NCBI GenBank assembly: GCA_958295945.1 | Contig: OY282386.1 | Coordinates: 3,404,204-3,468,203 of the forward strand | DNA from: Candidatus Poribacteria bacterium | GTDB lineage: Bacteria; Poribacteria; WGA-4E; WGA-3G | Length of the DNA: 64,000 nt | Direction of reading: 5' to 3' | Part shown: positions 9,122 to 18,541 of the stretch, in pieces | How positions within the stretch are numbered: position 1 is the first letter of the stretch | Layout: the number at the start of each line of letters is the position of its first letter | Position numbers and translations under genes: made by a program | The notes under the pieces: model-generated | The model's database searches: none | Told to the model about the DNA's origin: nothing | The model's input: the letters and a program-made list of their open reading frames with translations, nothing else

Positions 9122-9310
9122 GGGTTTGTAAAGTTTTTGGCATGAACATCACATTAACCATTGTCCTGCGGGGTCTTTGTTCTCCGCCATCTTTCAATCT
9201 ACCAACAATTGCGAGACACAGAGACCCGGGGAATGCCACAAGGGTATTCATACCGTTGATTTCGCCCTACAATGGATGGTAAAAGTTAGTGCCAAAAGTT
9301 TTACATATTC
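9122..9310. mobile_element. Degenerate ISKra4-related MITE
   Basis: The left end GGGTTTGTAAAGTTTTTGGC differs by one base from the end of the intact ISKra4 element at 45096. The right end, TTAGTGCCAAAAGTTTTACATATTC, is its imperfect complement (given as the end of the unit at about 9310). The interior shares the segments ACAGAGACCCGGGGAAT and TTCATACCGTTGATTT with the composite element at 6892-8139. No target duplication is recognisable, so it is an old insertion. It carries no gene. Confidence 0.6.
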
Positions 9311-9326
9311 GCTAATCCCTAAATCA

Positions 9327-9355
9327 TTGACTCTCACTCAAAAGAATGTTATAAT
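9327..9355 (+). promoter_or_regulatory. Sigma-70 promoter for the TonB-dependent receptor
   Basis: TTGACT at 9327-9332 and TATAAT at 9350-9355 with a 17-bp spacer, ending 35 bp before the ATG at 9391. It lies just after the degenerate MITE. Confidence 0.65.
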
Positions 9356-9390
9356 TTACACGTCTTCATTTCTGATAGTTAGGTTACAAG

Positions 9391-11415
9391 ATGTCCACCA
9401 TCAAATCTCTCGTTTTCCTTATCCTCTTTATACACATCACAAGTTTTCTTTGGGTGCATGCACAAGAGAACCAAAAACCGATTGAACTGGACCCAATTGT
9501 TGTCACACCTGGACGTTTTTCGATATATGACGGTCCCACACCACAACTCTCACTTTCAAAACAAGAAATAGAAAGGTTTCCGTTAGTAGATAACGATATA
9601 ATGCGATCAGGACATAATTTGCCGGGAGTGATAGCAAGCGATTATAGCGCGCGTTTCAGTGTGAGAGGCGGCGAAAAGGACGGTGTCTCCGTTAGGTTGG
9701 ACGGCATGGAACTCTATGACCCGTATCATCTTCAAGATTTCGGGGGTGCTATTTCGTTGATTGGACTCGGTCTAATCCAGCGCGCAGACCTGTTGATGGG
9801 TGGATTCCCCGCAGAATACGGACAGAAAATGTCTGGTGTGTTTGACATTACAACAAAGATGCCAAATTCCGAAAAGGTATCTGCTAACTTTGGCATTGAC
9901 CTAATAAACGCAACTGCAATGGTGGAAGGTCCCCTTACTGATAAAGGTGGATGGCTGCTCTCCGCACGTCGAGGTTACATTGACATAATTCTTGCACTGA
10001 TGGATATTGACGAAAACTACAAACCGCAATATGCCGATGTCTACGGAAAAATGACTTACCAGTTATCGGAAGCAGACACACTCACGTTAAACGGTATATA
10101 TGGATGGGATAAGAATCTGATACGCATAGATGATGTTGATAACAACTTGGATTCACTCTATGACAATTCAACGGTGTGGTTGAAGTGGCGGCATGCATTT
10201 GGAACTGCATATCTGACAGATGTTTATATGTTCGGTGGCACTTCAAGCCGAGAAAGGATGTCTGGTGAAGCAAATCGTGATATCCGTGATTTCCGTTTTG
10301 TAGGGACAAAAGCAGAACTAACCGCAAATGTCTGGGATAAACATACATTCCGTAGCGGCATAGAGTGGCGTTGGTCGGCTACACAATACGATTACTTTGT
10401 CCGAGAGAGAAGGGCGGGAATTAACAACTATAGCGACCCAATACTTGCTGAAATTGACGATAGTGGCAGTGACATCAGATTGTTTCTACAAGATGAGTGG
10501 CAGATTCATCCGAAACTTGCTGTCAACTTAGGTGGACGTTATGTCGTTCAAAACTATAGGGATTCGGATATTCAAAACTACGAGATTGGTCCACGCGTCG
10601 CACTTGCATTCCGTCCAAAGGATTACCTTATCCTACGAGCAGCATGGGGTCTTTATCATCAACCTGTTGACATGATGTCTATTCCTGTGGAAGATGATAT
10701 TCAGACCGTTGGACGGGCAGAACAAGCAACTCATTACATTTTCGGTGGTGAATATAGCCTCAAAAACAATTTCCTCATTCGACTTGAAGGTTACTACAAG
10801 AAATATGATCATCTGGTAGGTAGGTTAAGAGAATTCGGACGACAAATGCAGATTTTCACACCTGCTGAATCAGCGGAAGCAAAAGGATTTGATATCTTCG
10901 CTACACAAGCAGTCTCATCTCGGTTGACATGGGGACTTGGCTATGCTTTCGGAATCGCAGAAGAAACATCTGAAAACCAGACAATCTATCGCCAGTATGA
11001 TCGACGGCACTCCATCTTTTTGAGCTGCAGTCAACAGATCACCTCAACGTGGCATCTCTATTTCAGTTGGCGTTTCCATACAGGTGATCCAAGAACACCT
11101 TTGGAACACAAAAACGTGCTATCAGATGATGGTAATACCATCATCGCTTGTGACCGACAATTTGGTGAAACACATACGGAACGATTACCATCTTATCACA
11201 GTCTTGATTTTCGGATTACAAAACGGAGTCCTTATAGACGATGGACACTCACATGGTATTTTCAAGTCTTGAATTTATATAATCACACCAATGTGGATCA
11301 ATACGCTTTCGGTGAAGTGCGGGATGAAGAAACAGATGCCATTACAGATTGTGTGATTGAAGAAGAACCCCTATTTCCTATTGTTCCAACTTTAGGTATA
11401 ACAGTTACATTTTAG
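9391..11415 (+). CDS. TonB-dependent outer-membrane receptor
   Basis: A 674-residue receptor. A signal peptide occupies about residues 1-25, ending at VHAQE. A TonB-box-like DPIVVTPG follows, then a plug domain (VRGGEKDGVSVRLDGMELYDPYHLQDFGGAIS) and a 22-strand-type barrel rich in alternating aromatics. The last residues TLGITVTF end in Phe, as expected for BAM-dependent barrels. The plug resembles those of the three receptors at 55-62 kb. The ligand is unknown. The rhodanese gene follows 28 bp later and may be cotranscribed. Confidence 0.88.
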   Translation: MSTIKSLVFLILFIHITSFLWVHAQENQKPIELDPIVVTPGRFSIYDGPTPQLSLSKQEIERFPLVDNDIMRSGHNLPGVIASDYSARFSVRGGEKDGVSVRLDGMELYDPYHLQDFGGAISLIGLGLIQRADLLMGGFPAEYGQKMSGVFDITTKMPNSEKVSANFGIDLINATAMVEGPLTDKGGWLLSARRGYIDIILALMDIDENYKPQYADVYGKMTYQLSEADTLTLNGIYGWDKNLIRIDDVDNNLDSLYDNSTVWLKWRHAFGTAYLTDVYMFGGTSSRERMSGEANRDIRDFRFVGTKAELTANVWDKHTFRSGIEWRWSATQYDYFVRERRAGINNYSDPILAEIDDSGSDIRLFLQDEWQIHPKLAVNLGGRYVVQNYRDSDIQNYEIGPRVALAFRPKDYLILRAAWGLYHQPVDMMSIPVEDDIQTVGRAEQATHYIFGGEYSLKNNFLIRLEGYYKKYDHLVGRLREFGRQMQIFTPAESAEAKGFDIFATQAVSSRLTWGLGYAFGIAEETSENQTIYRQYDRRHSIFLSCSQQITSTWHLYFSWRFHTGDPRTPLEHKNVLSDDGNTIIACDRQFGETHTERLPSYHSLDFRITKRSPYRRWTLTWYFQVLNLYNHTNVDQYAFGEVRDEETDAITDCVIEEEPLFPIVPTLGITVTF

Positions 11416-11443
11416 GAACTTGCATTTTGGATGAGAATAGGTC

Positions 11444-11887
11444 ATGGTTAGACGTATCAGAGAAATGTTACATAAAATGTGGGATTCCTTCCACATAACC
11501 TCACGTTACGGAGCATTACCAAAAGCAGCACCCAGCGTAGAAGAGGCTATCTTTCCCTATGATCCTGAAGAATACACCATCCACCCCAATGAGTTAAAAT
11601 ATATGATTGATTCAGGCAGGGATTTTGTGTTGCTTGATGTCAGGGAAGCATGGGAATATCAACTTGTGCATATTGAGGGGGCAGTGTCTATTCCTCTCGG
11701 GGAACTGCCGAAGCGGTTTGGTGAACTCTCACCAATAGATGAGATCGTTGTTTATTGTCATCACGGTATGCGGAGTCTGGATGCTGCATATCTGCTACAA
11801 CAACTCGGATTCAAGTCTGTGCTGAGTGTTGTCGGTGGGATTGATCGATGGGCAAGTGAGATTGCCCCAAATTTGGAGCGTTACTAA
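11444..11887 (+). CDS. Rhodanese-like sulfurtransferase domain protein
   Basis: A 147-residue single-domain rhodanese. The domain spans about residues 45-147: FVLLDVREAWEYQLVHIEGAVSIPLGEL and the active-site loop VVYCHHGMRSLDAA, in which Cys would carry the persulfide. About 40 N-terminal residues precede the domain with no clear signal peptide. The stop TAA (11885-11887) is itself the left target duplication of MITE copy D, so the gene now ends exactly at the element without loss of coding sequence. Confidence 0.88.
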   Translation: MVRRIREMLHKMWDSFHITSRYGALPKAAPSVEEAIFPYDPEEYTIHPNELKYMIDSGRDFVLLDVREAWEYQLVHIEGAVSIPLGELPKRFGELSPIDEIVVYCHHGMRSLDAAYLLQQLGFKSVLSVVGGIDRWASEIAPNLERY

Positions 11888-11999
11888 TACCATTTCTAAT
11901 AGAAAACGCCGCATTTTTGTACCACAAACTGCCAGTTTGTGCAGTCCTTCAAGACATTCTTAACAAATGCTAATGGGATATACATTTATAGAAATGGTA
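11888..11999. mobile_element. 112-bp MITE, copy D (TSD TAA)
   Basis: Almost identical to copy A. It is flanked by TAA at 11885-11887 (the rhodanese stop codon) and TAA at 12000-12002. It lies between two convergent genes, 9 bp from the end of the response-regulator gene, and its internal palindrome could serve as a bidirectional terminator (inference). Confidence 0.9.
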
Positions 12000-12008
12000 T
12001 AACTAAAC

Positions 12009-13403
12009 CTATTCCTCACCTTTAAAATCCTGGCTCTGCAATCCATAACTCTGCATACGATGCTGAAGTTGACGGCGAGAGATACCTAACAATTCCGCTG
12101 CTTTAGTTTGTGTGCCATTTGTTTTTGTCAAGGCAGCACTCACATATTCCTTGATAATCTCTTCCAAGGAAACGCCACTCTCTGGAATGTCAATCTCAAA
12201 ATCTGTGGTGGGAAGCGAAGTGTCTATTATTTCAGGAGGGAGTTGATCCAAGTCAATAGAAGCGTTTTCGGAGAGAACATAGATACGATGAAGATAGTTT
12301 TCCAATTGACGCACGTTTCCTGGCCAATCATATCGGCATAGAGCAGACATTGCACGTTGTGAAACCTGTTTCGGTTCAGCATCCACATACTCATCACTGA
12401 ACTTTTGTATTAGGTAATTCACGAGAATCGGAATGTCCTCAACGCGTTCACGAAGCGGTGGCAGATGAAGCGGAATAACGTTCAACCTGAAGTAGAGATC
12501 AGAACGAAAAGTGCCGTCTTTCACTGCTTCCACAAGGTTTTTATTGGTTGCGGCGATAACGCACACATCAACATTTATAGTTTGACTGCCACCAATTCTC
12601 CGAATCTCATGTTTTTCCAATACATGCAGCAGTGTGCTTTGCATTTGAACAGAGATATCTCCGATTTCATCAAGGAATAACGTGCCAGTATCCGCAATTT
12701 CAAAAATACCTTTCTTCTGCTGCACGGCATCAGTAAATGCTCCTTTCTCATGTCCAAATAGTTCACTCTCTATTAAGGTTTCTGCAATGGCACCACAATT
12801 AATAGACACAAAAGGTTTATCTTTGCGACTTCCGAATTCGTGGAGTGCGCGCGCAACAAGACTTTTCCCACTACCTGTCTCACCTGTGATGAGCACTTGT
12901 CTAACCCTTCTGTGAATGACACGAGACATATTTTTGAAAAGTTGTTGCATCTTGTCGCTTTCACCTACAATATAGTCGACCTTAATTTCTGAAGGAGCAT
13001 CATGCGTATCAGGTTCACCTTCAGCAAAGGCACCGCGAGTTTGCAGAGCACGATTAACCTCTCGTTTCAACACATCAATATCATCAATCGGTTTTTCGAG
13101 ATAGTAGAATGCCCCTTCATGAGCGACGAGATTGACTGCATCGTTCAATTCTGCATAAGCCGTGATAATCAAGACAGGCAACGCAGGATCAACCTTTTTT
13201 ATTTCTCGTAGTAGGTCGCGTCCCTCAAATCGTGAGGACATCCACATGTCGCTGATGACGACATCAAACATCTGTTCCTTTATTTTTTCAAGTGCCGATG
13301 TGCTATCTTCCACCGTATCAACATCATATCCTTCGCGTTGTAAGATTCGTTGCAGAATGGTGAGTTGTGCTTTGTCATCGTCTACAATCAGTATTGATGG
13401 CAT
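12009..13403 (-). CDS. Sigma-54-dependent response regulator (NtrC family)
   Basis: A receiver-AAA+-Fis regulator that should open sigma-54 promoters after phosphorylation. The receiver (ILIVDDDKAQ, phospho-Asp in VVISDMW) is followed by the AAA+ domain with Walker A GETGSGKS, the loop GAFTDA in place of the usual GAFTGA, Walker B TLFLDEIGDI and the arginine-finger region. A Fis-type helix-turn-helix closes the protein (TKAAELLGISRRQLQHRM). I start at the ATG at 13403 (MPSILIVDDD), preceded by GGAG. The TTG five codons upstream would place that GGAG inside the gene. Its partner kinase is immediately upstream. Confidence 0.9.
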   Translation of the reverse strand: MPSILIVDDDKAQLTILQRILQREGYDVDTVEDSTSALEKIKEQMFDVVISDMWMSSRFEGRDLLREIKKVDPALPVLIITAYAELNDAVNLVAHEGAFYYLEKPIDDIDVLKREVNRALQTRGAFAEGEPDTHDAPSEIKVDYIVGESDKMQQLFKNMSRVIHRRVRQVLITGETGSGKSLVARALHEFGSRKDKPFVSINCGAIAETLIESELFGHEKGAFTDAVQQKKGIFEIADTGTLFLDEIGDISVQMQSTLLHVLEKHEIRRIGGSQTINVDVCVIAATNKNLVEAVKDGTFRSDLYFRLNVIPLHLPPLRERVEDIPILVNYLIQKFSDEYVDAEPKQVSQRAMSALCRYDWPGNVRQLENYLHRIYVLSENASIDLDQLPPEIIDTSLPTTDFEIDIPESGVSLEEIIKEYVSAALTKTNGTQTKAAELLGISRRQLQHRMQSYGLQSQDFKGEE

Positions 13404-13420
13404 GTCTATTATCTCCAAAT

Positions 13421-15244
13421 TTATTGACCAATCACTATGTTTTTGACAGGAAAAGTGATTTTAAACGCAGTTCCCATACCGATTTTGCTCCTGAGTTCAA
13501 CCTTACCTTGATGTGCGGTGATTATCTGATGTGAAATTGCAAGTCCAAGACCTATACCGCCATCTTCGTCTTTTGTGGTGAAATACGCATCGTAAATCCG
13601 TTCCTGATTCTCCTCTGGAATGCCGATACCTGTATCTCGTATTTCAAGTGAAACATAAGCCGCTCCATTTATCTCTTCAATGGATGTGGTGAGATAAATA
13701 CTTCCGCCTTTCGGCATTGCCTGAACGCAGTTTTGCACGAAGTTAAAAATCGTTTGTCGCATCAACATTTCATCTAATTGCAAATCTGGGAGTTCATCGT
13801 TGTAAACCTTGTTGATATGGACATTAGCCTCTTCCGCAATCAGGACGAACTCAGATAAGACAGAATCTAAGAGTTCATTTAGATTTACCGTTGTTAGATC
13901 AAGTTTTCGTGGCCGATTCAGTGTCAGGAATTGTTCTGAAGTCTCTTTTAATTCTCCTATTTTCTCATCAACAATGTCTAATAATTCTCTGGCTTCCTCA
14001 ATATCCTCTGGTTTGACATTGGGTTGTGAAAAGATGGATTTAAGGTGTTGTGCTGTCATTCCGATAGAATTAAGCGGATTACGTATTTCATGTGCGACAC
14101 CTCCTGCGAATTGTCCCAGTGCTGCAATTTTTCTCGAATGTGACGTTTTCAACTGGATAAACATACGCACCAAATTACGAGTAGCCTTGCTTATCTCGTC
14201 TGATGCATACGTCCGTTTTAAGTAGGAAGAGAGATTTCCAGTTTCAGCATTTTGGATGATTTCAGTCATTCGTGCAAGCGGTTTAATAATCAGTTTATTC
14301 GTCATCAAATCAAATAGAACCACCAGCAATATACCGACAATGACGATAAAAATTGCGTGCATTAACAGGGATGAACGTATAGATTTTGCGATAGATGGCA
14401 CATCGTATAGCACTCGTATATAGCCATTATTGACGTTTGACATGTGAATCCAGAAGATGTCATCCTCAAGCCAAAAATCGTATATGTGCTTATTCACTAA
14501 ATCTGAAATCTGCCATCGGTTATTTTTCAGATCTATATTCACCGAAGCATCAGGAGATAAATATATCTGATTTGCGATGAACATCCGCCATAATTTGAAT
14601 GAGAACTTGCCTTGATTCAGAAGATCAATCTGGTCTTGTAATTCAGACTTGATTCCCTCAATTTGTACGGATGTATCAGGCGGCAAAACAACATCTTGAG
14701 ACAAAAACATTTGCCAGAATTCCACAGGAATGTCTTCAACTTTCATTGATCTTTGAGCTTCCAGATGCGTAGGTTCTAACTTCTTCGGTGGAATTGTGTA
14801 TGGTAAAATGATATATGTAGCGTTTTTCTCCTCAATCGTATCGGTGATTGCCCCTTTTGTATCAATCTCAAGAAGGTTTTCCTCACCTAAATGTATATGT
14901 GTTGGGATTACGCGTGATAACAAACTGGAACGCACACGCGAATCACCTAAGGTGACTTCCACATTCAACACATCCTTCATATCTGGGTTTTCATCCTTAA
15001 GTTTGTCGATCACTTGATCAATACGGTCTGGATTAAATGCTTGTGACGTAGTAATTTCTTTGACAATTGGGTTCAGAATAGTGTTCTCAGCAATGAGTTT
15101 TATAGCCGCCCCTTGTTCTACTCCTAATGCGTGAAGTGCGCTCATCTCTTTCCGTAATCGATAGCTGTCAAAGAAATAGAAAGCAACAAGGACAGCAATA
15201 ACTGTCAAGTTAATTATCAGAGAGTATTTCCACTGGAGACGCAT
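13421..15244 (-). CDS. Membrane sensor histidine kinase
   Basis: A 607-residue kinase with transmembrane helices near residues 8-25 and 285-308, bracketing a roughly 260-residue periplasmic sensor region with no motif I recognise. A HAMP-like linker (IIKPLARMTEIIQNAETG) leads to the HisKA phospho-acceptor in GGVAHEIRNPLNSIG. The HATPase domain carries the N box (NFVQNCVQAMPKGG), RDTGIGIPEE and GLGLAISHQI. It lies 2 bp after glpK and 17 bp before the regulator gene, so glpK, kinase and regulator form one operon. That arrangement suggests a stimulus linked to glycerol or glycerolipid turnover (inference). Confidence 0.9.
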   Translation of the reverse strand: MRLQWKYSLIINLTVIAVLVAFYFFDSYRLRKEMSALHALGVEQGAAIKLIAENTILNPIVKEITTSQAFNPDRIDQVIDKLKDENPDMKDVLNVEVTLGDSRVRSSLLSRVIPTHIHLGEENLLEIDTKGAITDTIEEKNATYIILPYTIPPKKLEPTHLEAQRSMKVEDIPVEFWQMFLSQDVVLPPDTSVQIEGIKSELQDQIDLLNQGKFSFKLWRMFIANQIYLSPDASVNIDLKNNRWQISDLVNKHIYDFWLEDDIFWIHMSNVNNGYIRVLYDVPSIAKSIRSSLLMHAIFIVIVGILLVVLFDLMTNKLIIKPLARMTEIIQNAETGNLSSYLKRTYASDEISKATRNLVRMFIQLKTSHSRKIAALGQFAGGVAHEIRNPLNSIGMTAQHLKSIFSQPNVKPEDIEEARELLDIVDEKIGELKETSEQFLTLNRPRKLDLTTVNLNELLDSVLSEFVLIAEEANVHINKVYNDELPDLQLDEMLMRQTIFNFVQNCVQAMPKGGSIYLTTSIEEINGAAYVSLEIRDTGIGIPEENQERIYDAYFTTKDEDGGIGLGLAISHQIITAHQGKVELRSKIGMGTAFKITFPVKNIVIGQ

Positions 15245-15246
15245 CG

Positions 15247-16746
15247 CTATTCTCCGTGTGCAGCACTGTTCAACCTTTGTATTGTATTACGCCAGTGTGC
15301 AAGTTTCTCTTGGCGTTGTATGGGGTCCATCAGTGGTGAAAACACACGATCAATTTCTCGGTGTGATTCAAGTGCATCAATGTCTTGCCATACACCCGCT
15401 TTAATTCCAGCAAGATAAGCAGCACCTAGACCCGTTGTCTCAATTTGTGTAGGTCGCTCCACATCTATGCCTAAAATATCAGCTTGAAACTGCATCAAGA
15501 AATTGTTAGCCGCAGCACCACCATCTACACGCAACTTTTTGAGCGGAGTGTCTGCATCTACCATCATAGCAGAGGCGACATCAGCAGTTTGATATGCAAT
15601 GGATTCCAGTGTAGCACGAACGATATGTTCGCGTTTTGTGCCTCGTGTTAATCCAAAGATTGCACCTCTTGCCTCAGCGTCCCAATAGGGGGCACCGAGT
15701 CCAGTAAATGCTGGTACAACGATTACACCTGCTGAATCGTTCACACGGTTCGCAATCCCTTCTGTCTCATCAGCAGATTCTATTATTTGTAGTTCATCTC
15801 TTAGCCACTGGACTGCTGCCCCAGCAATAAACACACTGCCTTCCAACGCATAGACTGGTTTTTCATCTAAACTACAAGCCAATGTTGTCAACAAACCTGA
15901 ATTGGATTCAACTCTATCCGTTCCAGTGTTTAGCATCAAGAAACACCCGGTGCCGTAGGTGTTTTTCACCATCCCCGGTTGCCAACATAATTGACCAAAC
16001 AACGCAGATTGTTGATCACCCGCTATACCAGCAATCGGGATTCCGTCTAATATTGGTATTTTCGTATTTCCAAAGTTGTATGCCGAAGGCGTAACTTCAG
16101 GTAAAATAGCCTTCGGAACATTAAAAATAGATAAAAGGTCATCATCCCAAGTAAGAGTATCTATGTTAAATAGTAACGTTCGTGATGCGTTTGTGTAATC
16201 AGTTTTATGGACGGTGCTATTTGTCAACTTCCATAGCAACCAGGTGTCAATAGTTCCGAAAGCGAGTTCACCACGTTTTGCTTTTTCTCTCACACCACTG
16301 ACGTTGTCAAGGATCCACGCCACCTTTGTTCCTGAAAAATACGGATCAATCACAAGTCCAGTTTTTGCTTTTACTTGTGATGCAACACCCTTTTGAGCAT
16401 TGAGATTGGCACAGACATCTGCCGTTCTTCTGCATTGCCACACAATTGCTGGGTGAATAGGTTTCCCTGTCTTTCGATTCCATACGACAGTGGTCTCACG
16501 TTGATTAGTGATACCAATTGCTACAATACTAGTCTTACTATCCAAGGAATTTAGCACTTCAACGATAGCGTTTTGTGTAGCAATCCAAATCTCATCGGGG
16601 TCATGTTCCACCCATCCTGGTTTCGGATAATGTTGAGTGAATTCCTGATACGATTGTGATACGATGGTGCCTTGAGTGTCTACAAGTAGTATGGTTGATC
16701 CTGTTGTTCCTTGATCTATTGAGAGGATATGTGATGAACGTGACAT
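15247..16746 (-). CDS. glpK: Glycerol kinase
   Basis: An FGGY-family kinase that phosphorylates glycerol to sn-glycerol 3-phosphate. Residues seen include the ATP-binding opening ILSIDQGTTGSTILLVD, the substrate block TNQRETTVVWNRKTGKPIHPAIVWQCRRT, and the C-terminal signature RVDGGAAANNFLMQFQADIL. At 499 residues it is full length. No glpF or glpD is nearby. It heads an operon with a two-component system, which is not the usual glp arrangement. ATG at 16746 is the only plausible start. Confidence 0.93.
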   Translation of the reverse strand: MSRSSHILSIDQGTTGSTILLVDTQGTIVSQSYQEFTQHYPKPGWVEHDPDEIWIATQNAIVEVLNSLDSKTSIVAIGITNQRETTVVWNRKTGKPIHPAIVWQCRRTADVCANLNAQKGVASQVKAKTGLVIDPYFSGTKVAWILDNVSGVREKAKRGELAFGTIDTWLLWKLTNSTVHKTDYTNASRTLLFNIDTLTWDDDLLSIFNVPKAILPEVTPSAYNFGNTKIPILDGIPIAGIAGDQQSALFGQLCWQPGMVKNTYGTGCFLMLNTGTDRVESNSGLLTTLACSLDEKPVYALEGSVFIAGAAVQWLRDELQIIESADETEGIANRVNDSAGVIVVPAFTGLGAPYWDAEARGAIFGLTRGTKREHIVRATLESIAYQTADVASAMMVDADTPLKKLRVDGGAAANNFLMQFQADILGIDVERPTQIETTGLGAAYLAGIKAGVWQDIDALESHREIDRVFSPLMDPIQRQEKLAHWRNTIQRLNSAAHGE

Positions 16747-17145
16747 TTTATGTTGGTAGAGATATGTATTTCCTCAATTCTAACGGAGAGATAGATGTGC
16801 GTCAAGGAAAATCTCTGATGTATTGGGGTAGAACATCTTGTAGACTATTTACGTAACTGGACAATTTAGGTCTATTTGGTGCGGAGAAGATGCGTAGGAC
16901 TATGGCTCAATCACTTTATAGAGGACGATCTGTTCATTGTGGATTATGTGGAGCAACAGACTTTTGACAGGGTGTCTGTTCAATTTATTATTCCTTTGTT
17001 ACACCTCTTTGCTAAGGTTCTATGACTTTGTAAAAATTGACTCTCCCATTCTCTATTTTGTTGATTATGACGTTTTTGACAGGATGCCGTTTAGTGTCGT
17101 AATGAGAGATGATAGATGCCCCTTGATAGTTAATACCCTTCATTT
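16747..17145. other. Intergenic region without recognisable gene
   Basis: About 400 bp between divergent-free minus-strand genes. Only short, atypical open frames occur, and no tRNA or hairpin stands out. It presumably holds the glpK operon promoter at its low-coordinate end. Confidence 0.5.
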
Positions 17146-17691
17146 TTAAACTCCTTTTCTGAAGGTAAAGTTCTCAGCAACAACAAACCGATCATTCGTT
17201 TCTGTGGACCTATAAATCAGTGATAGAGAATCTGCTGAATACTGTATTGGTTTCCACTCATTTTGCAATTTCTGTTGTGCTTTGTCAAGTGAACCGTGTG
17301 CAAATTGCCCAACAGATAGATGAGGATTGAATCCACCGGAAAATCTTGCGGTATCGTCGTAGTCAGGTAGTTGTTGTGTCAATGTTCTGTGCAAATCCAC
17401 AATTGCGTCTTTAGGTTCGGGGACCAGGAAAAGCGTACATGATTTACGATGTTTAAATGCATCGAATGATGCAAATGATATAGAAAACGGATCAGTCTGT
17501 TGAGCAGCTTCTGCAAGTGATGGGATTATATCTTGGAATTCTTGCTGTGGTGCAAATGGATAGAGCAATGTTATGTGCGGCATCCAACGCTCATAGTTGC
17601 GATCATGAATCTTACGTATGGTTTGGATAGGGGGTTGTATCGCTTCGGGTGGGATGAGGACAACGGCTGTGGTATGTGTTTTGTTTGGCAT
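17146..17691 (-). CDS. 2H phosphoesterase / 2'-5' RNA ligase family protein
   Basis: Two HxTx-type motifs, PHITLLYPF near residue 38 and NPHLSVGQF near residue 121, identify the 2H phosphoesterase fold. Members hydrolyse or form cyclic or 2',5'-linked nucleotides. At about 180 residues it has the usual family length. I prefer the ATG at 17691 (MPNKTH). A TTG five codons upstream is also open. The specific RNA or nucleotide substrate is unknown. Confidence 0.8.
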   Translation of the reverse strand: MPNKTHTTAVVLIPPEAIQPPIQTIRKIHDRNYERWMPHITLLYPFAPQQEFQDIIPSLAEAAQQTDPFSISFASFDAFKHRKSCTLFLVPEPKDAIVDLHRTLTQQLPDYDDTARFSGGFNPHLSVGQFAHGSLDKAQQKLQNEWKPIQYSADSLSLIYRSTETNDRFVVAENFTFRKGV

Positions 17692-17755
17692 TTGGCAATC
17701 GGACAATCGGGTTGAAAACCCCTCCTACAATATTCTTATGTTAGAAACTTTCCTG

Positions 17756-18529
17756 CTACGTCTTTGCACTGGCTCCGCCATCAACAAGAAGTGAGGTGCC
17801 AGTTATCCATTCAGCATCATCAGAAGCAAAGAATACAGCGGCACGTCCGATGTCTTTGGGTAGACCTAATCGTTGCATCGGTGTTTTTTCCAATGAGGAC
17901 TCAATCTGTTCAAGTGTAAGATAATCTTGTATTGCAGTCTCAATATATCCTGGTGAGATTGCATTGACTGTGATTCCAAATTTTCCCACCTCTAATGCAG
18001 TGTCCTTAGCCATATTGATGACCGCTGCTTTTGCAGATGCGTAGGCAGGACCCGCGCCACCACGATATGCATGGACAGACGCAATTTGGATAATCCGTCC
18101 ATATTTTGACTTTTTCAGGTGGGGGATAGTCAGTTTAGTAGTTAGGAAAACACCTCTCAGATTTACTCCCACAACTTTGTCCCACTCAGCAATAGATATG
18201 TCTTGTGAACCACCGGGAATGTGGATTCCCGCATTGTTGACAAAAATATCTACTCCACCGAAATGATCAACAGTTTGCTGGACCAGTTCGGTAACCTGAG
18301 ATTCATCGGAGACATCAGATTGGATGAATGTCCCTTGAGCACCTAATTTCTCTATTTCTTGGACGGTGGGTGTAGATGTGTCTTTTTCGTGATATTTGCC
18401 TTGCAGTGGGGATTCTCGTCTGTCAGCGATGACCACGTTAGCACCTTCACGTGCGAATTCAAGCGCGATTCCCCGTCCTATACCTGAACTCCCGCCTGTT
18501 ACAATGCTGATACGATCTTTGAGAAGCAT
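17756..18529 (-). CDS. SDR-family NAD(P)-dependent oxidoreductase
   Basis: A classical 257-residue short-chain dehydrogenase. The cofactor motif is VTGGSSGIGRG, NNAG lies in VDIFVNNAGIH, the catalytic Ser is in IIQIASVHAYRGG, and Tyr/Lys are in AYASAKAAVINM. The C-terminal block WITGTSLLVDGGAS is typical of glucose-dehydrogenase-like or 3-oxoacyl-reductase-like members. The substrate cannot be read from the sequence. It follows hsdR by 12 bp on the same strand, although the functions look unrelated. Confidence 0.9.
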   Translation of the reverse strand: MLLKDRISIVTGGSSGIGRGIALEFAREGANVVIADRRESPLQGKYHEKDTSTPTVQEIEKLGAQGTFIQSDVSDESQVTELVQQTVDHFGGVDIFVNNAGIHIPGGSQDISIAEWDKVVGVNLRGVFLTTKLTIPHLKKSKYGRIIQIASVHAYRGGAGPAYASAKAAVINMAKDTALEVGKFGITVNAISPGYIETAIQDYLTLEQIESSLEKTPMQRLGLPKDIGRAAVFFASDDAEWITGTSLLVDGGASAKT

Positions 18530-18541
18530 GAATGCTTTCCT

